Assembly: GCA_963422275.1 (NCBI GenBank)
Contig: OY729418.1
Span: 2,976,001 to 3,040,000 of the forward strand
Direction of reading: 5' to 3'
DNA: 64,000 nt
Source: G963422275 sp963422275
Lineage (GTDB): Bacteria; Pseudomonadota; Alphaproteobacteria; Rhodobacterales; Rhodobacteraceae
A program made the translations under genes and the position numbers. Position 1 is the first letter of the stretch, and each line of letters starts with the position of its first letter. A model generated the notes under the pieces. That model did not search any database and had not been told where the DNA came from. It saw only the letters and a program-made list of their open reading frames with translations. This document shows positions 9,525-17,729 of the stretch, in pieces.

Positions 9525-10548
9525 ACTGCTTATGCATTTGGTTCCGGTTTGATCAAGATGCGGTAGGGATGAGGTTTGGCGCGCAGCGCCTGCAGGAACA
9601 GGGACAGGAAGGCGGCGTGGCGATTTCGGCGCCGATTGAAACGAAAGACGAACTCGTCGAGACAGGTCTGGAGGTGCTTGGCGCGCAGCCCGTGACAGAC
9701 GCCCCGCGCCCAGCCCTTGAGGTTGCAGAACGCGGTGTGGATCCAGGCGAGAACTTCATGGGCCGGCCTGTCGCCGACGACATGGGGCTGGTGGCGGTCC
9801 CGAGCACCGTGCTGCAGCCCCTCCAGCCGTCGGTCTTGATGGTCGCGGTTGCGGCGGTGTTGCGCACAACGAAGCTGCCGAGATCCTTGGCGCTGCAGGA
9901 CCGGATCGTGGCCAGCCGCAGGCGGCCCGGCGCGTTGCCGTCGCCGAGTTCGACCGCGCCGGCGATCGGAATCTTGCCTTCGGGGCTGCGCCCCGGCCCC
10001 GGCGGCGCGCCCTTGTCGCGCTGCGGCAGGCTGGCCTCGTCGATCTCGACCAGACCGGGCAGCGGGCTGCGCTCGGGGGTGGCCATGGCCCGGCGAAGCT
10101 TGGCGGCGAGCATCCAGGCACTGCGACAGTACCCGATCCCGAGCCGCTTCTGCAACTGCAGGGCGGAGATGCCATTGCAATGAGTGGCCATCAGACAGGC
10201 GGCCCAGAACCAGGTCGCGAGCGACAGCTTGGTTCGGTGCAGCAGGGTGCCGGCGGTGGCCGAGGTCTGCCGATGGCAACGGATGCACTCGAAGCTGTGC
10301 TTCCTGGTCTTCAACTCCCACCCGCGATCGTGGCCGCAGGCGGGACACCGGAAGCCGTTCGGCCATCGGGCAGCGATGAGCCACCGGGCGCAGGCGTCGT
10401 CGTCGGGGAACAGGCGTTGAAAGGCGATGAGACTGGTGGGGATTTCGGTCATCGGATGGTTCCACATCAAGAATGTCATGCGAACATTCCATCATCCGAC
10501 ATCCCGAACACAACATCTTGTATCGCAGGAACCATGTGCATAAGCAAT
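9525..10548 (-). mobile_element. IS1595-family insertion sequence inside the Argonaute PIWI domain
   Basis: The element is 1024 bp. Its ends are ACTGCTTATGCATTTGGTTCC (left, 9525-9545, split here as first 12 and last 9 bases) and the complementary right end at 10528-10548, matching at 18 of 21 positions. It is bounded by 8-bp direct repeats TCCAGGGA (9517-9524) and TCTAGGGA (10549-10556), differing at one base. Eight-base duplications and a length near 1 kb are normal for this family. Precise removal rejoins the Argonaute reading frame, which fixes both boundaries. Confidence 0.9.
9530..10452 (-). pseudogene. IS1595-family transposase with a one-base frameshift
   Basis: From ATG 10452 the protein begins MTEIPTSLIAFQRLFPDD. 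It has the zinc ribbon FRCPACGHDRGWELK with a second pair in FECIRCHRQTS, then GTLLHRTKLSLATWFWA and the first catalytic Asp in GLVEIDEA. The second Asp lies in IKTDGWRG. Just after this the frame must change: the C-terminus VGDRPAHEVLAWIHTAFCNL, GVCHGLRAKHLQ and EFVFRFNRRRNRHAAF is in the neighbouring frame, ending at 9530. One missing G in the G-run (plus-strand C-run 9818-9821) explains it. Inactive unless this is a sequencing error. Confidence 0.85.
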
Positions 10549-10780
10549 TCTAGGGAAAGCGACGTATTCCTGCCCCGCTGATGATTAGACGCCATGCCGG
10601 GCGAACATCCCTTCAGGAACTTGCAGGGGAAATACTCGGCATCTCCAAGATGAATTGGAACACCTTCGATCTCTATACGAAGCTCCCTGCCACCCTGCAA
10701 TCTTCCGGTGAGATCGCGAAGATAGGCTCACTGCTCCAGCGATTCGGTTCGGCAACTTATGACTATAGATTGTTCATCTA

Positions 10781-11741
10781 GAGCATTTTCCGATCTGACG
10801 GGATCTTTATATTTTTCAACGACTTGAATTTGTGGTTTGAGATGTGGGTTGGTAAAGGAGGCCAACTTGGATGGCACGAGCTCTTTCGAACGATCTGCGA
10901 CGCCGCGTGGTGGCGGCGGTGATGGAAGGCGGCATGGCGCGGCGAAGCGCTTCGGGGTTGCGCCGTCGACGGCGGTCAAGTGGGTCGATGCATGGCGGCG
11001 GCCGTCGCTCGCGGCGGATCGAGGTGCAGGCCGCGACGGTGCTTGCAATGATCGAGGAGACGCCGGACATGACGCTGGCGGAGATCGCGGCGCATCTGGA
11101 GGACGCGCACGGGTTGCGGGCCTCGCAGAGCACGGTATGGCGCTTCTTCCACCGCCGGGGCATCACCTTTAAAAAAAACCGCGCACGCCAGCGAGCAGCA
11201 GCGACCTGACGTGCTGCGCCGCCGGCGGGCCTGGGTCCGAAGCTCAGCCCTGTCTCGATCCCGACAGGCTGGTGTTCGTGGATGAGACCGGAGCATCCAC
11301 CAAGATGGCCAGACGCTGCGGCCGGGCATCGCGGCCGCATGGGCACTGGAAGACCACCACCTTCGTCGGTGCGCTGCGGCGGAGCGCGATGACCGCGCCC
11401 ATGGTGCTCGGCGGCGCCATGCACGGAGCTGCTTTCCTGGCCTATGTCGAGCAGGTGCTGGTGCCCACGCTCAAGCCCGGCGACATCGTGGTCATGGACA
11501 ACCTCTCCGCCCATCCGCGGCGCCGATGCCGAACTCCGCTTCCTGCCGCCCTACTCACCCGACCTCAATCCGATCGAGATGGCCTTCTCGAAGTTCAAAG
11601 CCTTCCTCAAACGCCGCGCCGCCCGCACCGTCACCCAACTCGAGGAGGCCATCGCCCAAGCCATAGACATCTACACCCTGAGCGAGTGCCAAAACCACTT
11701 CACTGCTGCAGGATACAACCGCAAATGATCGGAAAATGCTC
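10781..11741 (+). mobile_element. IS630-family insertion sequence at the Argonaute stop codon
   Basis: Perfect 15-bp inverted ends GAGCATTTTCCGATC (10781-10795) and its complement (11727-11741) are flanked by TA at 10779-10780 and 11742-11743, the target duplication expected of IS630/Tc1-type elements. The left TA is the first two bases of the Argonaute TAG stop; the IS supplies the G, and the right flank would supply G as well. The element is about 961 bp and abuts IS5 copy 2 directly. Confidence 0.9.
10871..11728 (+). pseudogene. IS630-family transposase, multiply frameshifted
   Basis: Start MARALSNDLRRRVVAAVMEG at 10871. The helix-turn-helix continues in another frame as AAKRFGVAPSTAVKWVDAWR, then returns to DMTLAEIAAHLEDAHGLRA and STVWRFFHRRGITFKK. 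The DDE domain begins near 11272 with FVDETGASTKMARRCGR and reaches GDIVVMDNLSAHP. The last acidic residue and C-terminus, LPPYSPDLNPIEMAFSKFK, lie in a third frame ending at 11728. At least three frame changes and some missing sequence between the halves show real decay. Confidence 0.85.
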
Positions 11742-11743
11742 TA

Positions 11744-12527
11744 GCGCGCAGCCAGATACGGATTGTGGCGAGTTTGATCATCGCGAGGTAGTTTGCGGCG
11801 AGCTTTTCGTAGCGAGTTGCGATGCGCCTGAACTGCTTGAGTTTGTTGAAGAAGCGCTCGACCCGATTACGCAGGCGGTAGAAAACGTGACTGAAGGCAT
11901 GGGCAGTCTTGGCGTTGCTACGGTCGGGAATGATCGCCACGGCGTCCTGCTCCTCGATCATCGTTCTGATTCATTCGGCGTCGTGGGCCTTGTCGCCGAG
12001 GAGGAAGCTGTCGGCAGGAAGTTGATCTTCGAGCAGACCTTCAGCGGCCGTGCTGTCATGGGCCTGCCCTGGGCTCAGGGCGAAGCGGAGCGGCAGGCCA
12101 GTAGCATCAACCACGGTATGGATCTTCGTCGTCAGCCCGCCTCGCGAGCGTCCGATGGCGTGATCCGGACCCCCTTTTTTCCGCCCGCGGCGTGCTGGTG
12201 GACGCACACCACCGAGGAGTTGATGAGATGAAGAGATCCCGGCGAGCGCGCCGCCAGCGCCTCGAACAGGCGCTCCCGCACCCCTTGCCTGGCCCAACGA
12301 TTGTAGCGGTTGCAGACTGTCGCATGCGGCCCGCAGCGTTCCGGAAGGTTGCGCCACGGCGTGCCGGTGCGCAGGATGTGAAAAATCCCGCTGATCACCC
12401 GCCGGCCGTCCACACGGGGACGACGCGATGCTTGTTCGGCAGCAACGGTTCGATCACGCTCCACTCGAAGTCGGTCAGGTCGTAGCGGTTCATCGGCACG
12501 CTCCCGCAATTTGGGAGCTTGAATCAT
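11744..12527 (-). mobile_element. IS5-family element remnant, copy 2
   Basis: On the minus strand the transposase starts at ATG 12493 with MNRYDLTDFEWSVIEPLLPN and continues, with frame changes, through RTGTPWRNLPERCGPHATV, SSVVCVHQHAAGGKKG, IGRSRGGLTTKIHTVVD, LPLRFALSPGQAHDST and SFLLGDKAHDAE. A stop interrupts it near 11971. The end reads VFYRLRNRVERFFNKLKQF, RRIATRYEKLAANYLAMIKL and ATIRIWLRAR up to the IS630 boundary at 11742. It is the same IS as copy 1 but retains the middle. The left terminal repeat is not visible; the element runs straight into IS630. Confidence 0.8.
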
Positions 12528-12863
12528 GATTCGCTCTCCCTGACAATTATTTTATGGGTACAGGGTCTAACTCATCTCCTCGATCTGTCTGCAATGGGCA
12601 CATTGCTGCCTGGCTTGGCTTCCTTGTTGCCGTCCCTCTGCCGGTATCTCAACCGGCTTCTTATAGAAGATTGGCGAGGCAATCCTCGAATCTTGGGCTC
12701 CAAACCTCTCCCGCTTGGCGACGGACTGGCGCAACTGTGCAGTACGGACCCCCTCAGGGACGAGATCTTGCACACGGCCGAACGCGTGCAGCCAACCGCA
12801 ATTGTCAAAGCCCGAGAGCTTGTTGGTTGAACTTTCCCCGCCCGGCCCGTAGCGGCATCATGA
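12528..12863. other. Unassigned stretch at the right edge of the mobile island
   Basis: Between IS5 copy 2 and the stop codon of the M28-like peptidase. The overlapping short frames on both strands show no family resemblance. No terminator hairpin with a T-run was found for the convergent peptidase gene. Confidence 0.3.
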
Positions 12864-14594
12864 CTAGGCTTGCGCTTCTTTCACCCTCCGCTTGGCTTGG
12901 TTCAGTGCGGAGACGAGCCGGTTTTGCCCGCGCACGAGGTGGTTGAGCGCGAATCCAATAGTTCCCGCCGTTTCGTGATAGTCGAGTTCCGCCGCCACCG
13001 CGATGGTCGGAAGCGGCGGAACAGTCAATGCCGGATCGTGCCGAAACCGCGGCTCGCGCGTAAAATTGATTGGCACAAGGATTCGGGCGAGGTCATGAAG
13101 CGCGGAGTTGGCAACCGCCGCCGGGACGGACCCGCCATCCACACCTGCGTAGAATGTGTCGAGCGTCGATTTCAACGATTTTGCGGCCGATATGGCGGGG
13201 CCGAAGTCGAAACGGTCCCCGGCCCGCTGCTGGTACCCGGAAATCGTCGCAAGGAACTCGTCTGCCGTTGCACGCCAGTCGATTGGCAGCACCTCGGCGT
13301 TTGCATTGCGAAACACCGCAAGCGCGTAAACCTTTATGTCGCGGAGCAGATTGTCACGATCCGCAATCTCAAGTCGGTCGTTTTCCGTGTGCCAGGCAAT
13401 GTTCCCGCCGCAGCCGCCCACGGGGTAGTACCCCTTCTCCTCACGTAGTGCCGGCGGCATCGTCGAGGAAAGCATGAAGTAGCTGGGAATGCCGATGTTG
13501 TTGAAGGAATAGTCGCCCGCGCGATGTGGGCGCTCGCACTCTGCTGTCTTGCCCGCGACCTCCGAGATGACCTCCGCGACGAAGCTGTGCGTCTCGGACA
13601 TGGCGGAAAGGTTTATGAATTCTGTTGCCCAGCGGCACCCGGGACTGTCGCAGTTCACCTGAGCGATGCAGTTGTCCTCAAGATCTATCGCGAATTTATC
13701 AGCAAACCAAGTGGAGCCGGCGTAGCGTCCGGTCGAATGGCCAGGCCACCAGGCGATGCGGACCGAACGCTTCAGTTTGTCGCGATTGTTCCACAGCAGG
13801 CGTGCGACCTCCAGCATCGTCGCGTCGCCGGTCGCGTTGTCGCCCACTCCCACGTCCCAACTGTCAAGATGGCCATGCAGCAGCACGTATTTTTCAGGGT
13901 CCTCGGAACCTCGGATGAACACTTCCGGCAGTTTTGAGTTAAACCAGCCTTCCTCCATCTCGGTATGGATTGTGACCGAACCACCGGATTCGGCAATTTC
14001 GATAAGCTTGCGGCCGTCGGTACCGTTCACCGCAACCGCAGCCACGCTAGGCTTGCGCGGTAGATCGTCGAGATCTGGTATTCCCCAGACGGTGGTGCAG
14101 ATCCCCCAATGAATGTCAATGCCGGGATTGATGCCGATCACGCCGATGGCGCCGATCTCCTCGAACTGCGCTATCATGCCGGGGCTTGCGAAGCCCTCGG
14201 ATATGACGATGTTGCCCTCGACCTTGGATCGGATATCGCGGGTCGGATCGAGCTTCTTGTCGAATATGGTGTCAATATCGGCTGCTTGGTTGGCTCCGAT
14301 GTATACGAGCCGACCGGTCAAGCCGTCTCGTGCGTCGGTGCTATAGGCCGGCGGTTTCGCTCGAAAAGTCGCGCCGCCCGCCTCAACCCGTGCGGCGCCA
14401 GGTATCGACAGGTAGAGGCTAGGCTCGTGTACGGTAACTCCGACGCCGTGCTTTCGAAGGCGGTACGCGACCTCGTCCATTCCGCGATTCACGTCGCTTG
14501 GATGTTCGCGCTTGTAGGTGGCGAAGCTCTCGACCAACGCCCACGGCTCGTCGAGACTAATGTCGGCGAGAAGGGCAACCTCGTTCCGGTTCAT
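12864..14594 (-). CDS. M28-family metallopeptidase-like protein with PA domain
   Basis: A 576-residue protein without a clear signal peptide, so probably cytoplasmic. A protease-associated insert lies at about residues 90-210. The peptidase core follows: LHGHLDSWDVGVGDNATGDA (His242 and Asp252 as zinc ligands), VNCDSPGC (Asp316) and IAWHTEND (His ligand). The usual catalytic Glu-Glu pair is replaced by WWPGHSTGRYAGS (residues 283-294), so this is an atypical subgroup or has lost activity. ATG 14594 follows AGGGAG. It is divergent from the racemase/peptide-ABC operon, which suggests a role in processing imported peptides or acyl-amino acids. Confidence 0.75.
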   Translation of the reverse strand: MNRNEVALLADISLDEPWALVESFATYKREHPSDVNRGMDEVAYRLRKHGVGVTVHEPSLYLSIPGAARVEAGGATFRAKPPAYSTDARDGLTGRLVYIGANQAADIDTIFDKKLDPTRDIRSKVEGNIVISEGFASPGMIAQFEEIGAIGVIGINPGIDIHWGICTTVWGIPDLDDLPRKPSVAAVAVNGTDGRKLIEIAESGGSVTIHTEMEEGWFNSKLPEVFIRGSEDPEKYVLLHGHLDSWDVGVGDNATGDATMLEVARLLWNNRDKLKRSVRIAWWPGHSTGRYAGSTWFADKFAIDLEDNCIAQVNCDSPGCRWATEFINLSAMSETHSFVAEVISEVAGKTAECERPHRAGDYSFNNIGIPSYFMLSSTMPPALREEKGYYPVGGCGGNIAWHTENDRLEIADRDNLLRDIKVYALAVFRNANAEVLPIDWRATADEFLATISGYQQRAGDRFDFGPAISAAKSLKSTLDTFYAGVDGGSVPAAVANSALHDLARILVPINFTREPRFRHDPALTVPPLPTIAVAAELDYHETAGTIGFALNHLVRGQNRLVSALNQAKRRVKEAQA

Positions 14595-15228
14595 GTGAAA
14601 CTCCCTGTTGAAGCGGCTGCTTGGGGGGCGAACCGCGTGATCAGTGTATCGGACGGCATTTTACTGATTGGCGCGAGATTTCCAATGCCAGGTATCTGCC
14701 GTGCGAACGAGCCGGAGCAACCCAACCCCCGAAAACAACGTGCGTGCGCCCTGATTGTTGCCCCGATTTGCGGTTTTCCAAGCCCCGATGTCGAGAATCC
14801 GCTGTGCAAGAAGACAACGGACTTGGGGACACTCCCAAGCGTTGGCGCAACGTTGCATAGGGATGCCTAGAGACGGCAAGGGCAAGGCAACGAATCTCAA
14901 CCCCTTGCCGCCGTCGGCGCAAACCATCTCGATTCTGTCATCGGTGGGCCGCGACAGTGCAAGCCGGTGAGAAAGCGCGCCCTCATGGCAGAGTCGATGA
15001 TCTTCTTCTTTTCCTCGGGGTGCTCCTCTCCGTGGCCGGTAATCAAACAGGGCGCGCACCCGCTTCACACATGAAACATAAGTGCATCCGTCACCTCATT
15101 TTGAATGCCCTTGAAACTGCATCGTGTTCTGATATCTTATAGCGGATTTAGCAAATTCGCGGGAACATGGTTTCTTGAGTTGAAGCGGCCCACGTCGGAG
15201 CACGGGGCCAATGCATGGGGACAAAAAT
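14595..15228. other. Divergent intergenic region, peptidase / racemase-ABC operon
   Basis: It contains promoters for both directions by position, but I see no convincing -35/-10 pair. Frames such as 15068-14661 on the minus strand lack any recognisable motif. It may include remnants of a lost gene given its 634-base length. Confidence 0.3.
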
Positions 15229-15984
15229 ATGCAACTTGCCTACGTTGTGCCAGGCCCAATGTCCAAGGGTCCGATGGGGCGCAAGGAAGTGGAACGACGG
15301 GAACGGTTGCTTAACTCTTGGGCTTTTCCTGGAACAGGGATTCGGGTTTTGGATGTGCCGACCGGCCCGGCCTCGATTGAATCCGCCTACGAGGAGATGT
15401 TGTCCATCCCGCCCACGCTCGACCTGATAATGCAGTGCGAACGCGAAGGATACGATGCCGCCATCATTGGCTGCTTCGGCGATCCGGGTTTGGAAGCCGC
15501 CCGCGAGCTTGTCTCGATGCCTGTTGTCGGGCCGTGCGAGAGTTCGATGCTTCTCGCAGCCAGCCTCGGTCACAAATTCAGCGTGCTGACGATTTTTGAC
15601 AGCATGGTTTCTGGTCAAGAGCATTTGGCGATCAGGACCGGCGTGCGTGAAAAGCTGGCCTCGGTACGGGCGACGGGAATCCCGGTGCTCGAACTAATGA
15701 ACGATCCGGAGACCACCAAGGCGCGCTTGGTTGAAGTCGCGGCTGCCTGCGTGCGCGAGGACCGGGCGGACGCCTTGCTCTTCGGCTGCATGACCATGTC
15801 CTTTCTCGACATGGCGGAGGAAATCGCGGCTGAGGTGGGCGCACCGGCGATCAACGCGGCAAAGGCCGCACTCAAGCATGCGGAAACCCTCGTTTCCGTT
15901 GGTTTGGCCCACTCAAAAACGGCTTGGCCGACGCCCGCGAAGATCGCCGAGGGGCATCTGGCTGCGGACTTGCGCGTCGCTTGA
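15229..15984 (+). CDS. Asp/Glu/hydantoin racemase family protein
   Basis: A 251-residue protein with the two cysteines that act as acid/base in cofactor-independent racemases: AAIIGCFGDPGLEAAR and ALLFGCMTMSF. The N-terminus QLAYVVPGPMSKGP is typical of the hydantoin racemase branch. ATG 15229 is chosen because GGGGAC lies 7 bases upstream; an in-frame ATG at 15211 lacks this. The gene leads an operon for a peptide/nickel-type ABC transporter, so it may invert imported amino acids, hydantoins or related compounds. The substrate cannot be named. Confidence 0.8.
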   Translation: MQLAYVVPGPMSKGPMGRKEVERRERLLNSWAFPGTGIRVLDVPTGPASIESAYEEMLSIPPTLDLIMQCEREGYDAAIIGCFGDPGLEAARELVSMPVVGPCESSMLLAASLGHKFSVLTIFDSMVSGQEHLAIRTGVREKLASVRATGIPVLELMNDPETTKARLVEVAAACVREDRADALLFGCMTMSFLDMAEEIAAEVGAPAINAAKAALKHAETLVSVGLAHSKTAWPTPAKIAEGHLAADLRVA

Positions 15985-16043
15985 CCGCCGCCGTGGCCCA
16001 GTCCGACCAATTTTTCAAGCGCATTAGGCATAAGGAGGTAAAA

Positions 16044-17696
16044 ATGCGTGACGTCTTTCAGACCGCCGCTGCTGCGGCATTGCTTGTCACCGGCGGTGTG
16101 AGTTCCGTCTTGGCGGCCGGCGACAAGATCCGTGGATTCTCGATCGTTTCGCGGCCGCAGGCGGCGCAGCCCGCGGAGTTCCAGTTCGTCAATATCATTG
16201 CCCAAGAATGGCGGAAGCTCGGCATCGACGTGGAGGTCGACGTGATGCCTTGGGAACAGATGGCGGATCTCGTCTGGTACAACCGCGACAAATGGGACGT
16301 GACTGGCTGGCAGATGGTCGGACGCCCCGAACGCTCCGACCCGGACGAGTTGATCTACAACCTGTACCACTCTTCAACGGCGCCGAAGGGCTACAACTTC
16401 CTAGGCTACATTAACCCCAAATACGATCAAGTCGTCGAGGCACAACGCGTCGAGACCGACGCTGACAAGCGCCAGGCCCTTCTCAATCAGGCCCAAGCCA
16501 TTCTTGCGGAGGATCAGCCAGCGCTGATGCTCGTGCACCCAAAGTCGACGTTCGCCTTCGACAAGACGATCTGGGACGCCTCGACCGCGGTGGATCAGGG
16601 CGGCATAGGCATCAAGAATACTTGGACGTTCATCTCGCTGGCGCCTCTCGGCGATCAACAGGACATCATCCTGAACTCCTCGGACAACATCCAAGCGATC
16701 AATCCCTTGTTCATATCGGGTGGCACCGACAGCTGGATCACCGAACTCGTGTGGGACCGATTGCTCCGCATTGGCCCGGACGGCCTGCCTCGACCCTGGG
16801 CAGCGGAGAGCTACGAGTGGACCGGGGCAACGACCATCGAAGTCACTTTGCGCGACGGAATGAGGTGGCACGACGGTCAACCTGTGACGGCGGAAGACGT
16901 CAAATTCTCCTTCGAGGCAGCCATGGGCGACGAAGCGCCGATGTACAAACCGTTCGTGAGCAACATAGCGGCGATTGATACGGACGGGAACAAGATCACG
17001 TTCACGCTGAGCAAGCCATCAGCCTCGTTCACGACGTCGAGCCTCGCCAAGCTCAACCTCATTCCGAAGCATATATGGGAGCCGGTCCTGACCGACCTTG
17101 CCAGCAAGGATGAGAATGCGGAGACCTATCAAGAGGAGAATCCGGTCGGTTCTGGCCCGTACAGGTTCGCAAGCTGGACGACCAACGAAGAGGTTGTGCT
17201 CGAGGCTAACGAGGGTCACTGGTCCGCGCCAAAGGCCGAGAGGTGGGTGCTGCGGATAGTCCCGAACACGGAAGCTGCGCTCGGCATGCTTCGTTCCGGC
17301 GAGATCAATTTCCTTTCCGACTTTCCGGGCGACGCGAGGATCTTGCTCAACGCGGCCGAAGAAGACGGCGATTTAGAGGTCGTATCAACTGTTGACATTG
17401 GCTTTCGCTACTTGGCGTTCAACAACCGCCGCCAGCCCTTCGACAATCCGGCATTCCGTCGTGCCCTTTCCTTCGCGATCAACCGCGACCTCATCGTGGG
17501 CGCTGCGTTCAAAGGGTTCGCGGTGAAGTCGAATTCCGTCATCTCCCCGGCGCTGCCGTTCTGGCACAACGCCGCCATCGTGGAGTTTGAAACTGGCACC
17601 GACCTTGCGAAGCGGATCTTGGACGACGCCGGCTACGAGGTCATCGACGGCAAGCTCCATTATCCGAATGGCGTGAAAGAAACGCTCGGCGATTAA
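16044..17696 (+). CDS. Family 5 ABC transporter substrate-binding protein with circularly permuted domain order
   Basis: A 550-residue periplasmic protein. Signal peptide: residues 1-25 (hydrophobic AAAAALLVTGGVSS, cleavage near VLAAG). ATG 16044 follows a strong AAGGAGGT. Residues about 28-185 resemble what is normally the C-terminal lobe: IIAQEWRKLGIDVEVDVMPW, PDELIYNLYHSS, YINPKYDQVVEAQRVETD, LLNQAQAILAEDQPALML. From about 190 the usual N-terminal order begins: FISGGTDSWITELVWDRLLR, TLRDGMRWHDGQPVTAEDV, ENPVGSGPYRF and FRRALSFAINRDLIV. The protein ends at GYEVIDGKLHYPNGV, which normally precedes the first segment. Part of the peptide ABC operon; ligand unknown. Confidence 0.85.
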   Translation: MRDVFQTAAAAALLVTGGVSSVLAAGDKIRGFSIVSRPQAAQPAEFQFVNIIAQEWRKLGIDVEVDVMPWEQMADLVWYNRDKWDVTGWQMVGRPERSDPDELIYNLYHSSTAPKGYNFLGYINPKYDQVVEAQRVETDADKRQALLNQAQAILAEDQPALMLVHPKSTFAFDKTIWDASTAVDQGGIGIKNTWTFISLAPLGDQQDIILNSSDNIQAINPLFISGGTDSWITELVWDRLLRIGPDGLPRPWAAESYEWTGATTIEVTLRDGMRWHDGQPVTAEDVKFSFEAAMGDEAPMYKPFVSNIAAIDTDGNKITFTLSKPSASFTTSSLAKLNLIPKHIWEPVLTDLASKDENAETYQEENPVGSGPYRFASWTTNEEVVLEANEGHWSAPKAERWVLRIVPNTEAALGMLRSGEINFLSDFPGDARILLNAAEEDGDLEVVSTVDIGFRYLAFNNRRQPFDNPAFRRALSFAINRDLIVGAAFKGFAVKSNSVISPALPFWHNAAIVEFETGTDLAKRILDDAGYEVIDGKLHYPNGVKETLGD

Positions 17697-17729
17697 CTCA
17701 GAGCAAATGCTGGGATCGAACACTGGAGG

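Larger units (their letters stand above)
6467..10781 (+). pseudogene. Single-chain SIR2-APAZ-MID-PIWI short prokaryotic Argonaute, interrupted by a frameshift and an IS1595 element
   Basis: Piece 1 (6467-7498) is a SIR2 domain: VGAGASISSGLPSA (residues about 68-81), STNFD (183-187), catalytic-type His in SLHGDY (225-230) and VVGYGGRD (264-271). Piece 2 (frame open 7380-9566) holds the end of SIR2 (AYYVPTLGFDDL), an APAZ-like region and a MID-PIWI part with GMRTPWLLDN, AFVGLGFS and SHIYSARGEGLQYRL, then PERVVLHKRTPF. Piece 3 (10557-10781) is the PIWI C-terminus: TSLQELAGEILGISKMNWN, LYTKLPATL, SATYDYRLFI. Removing one of the two A at 7384-7385, and 9525-10556 (IS plus one target copy), gives one frame of 1093 codons plus stop. 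Short Argonautes with SIR2-APAZ are known NAD-depleting, abortive-infection-type defence systems. ATG 6539 is an alternative start. As it stands the gene is broken. Confidence 0.85.
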
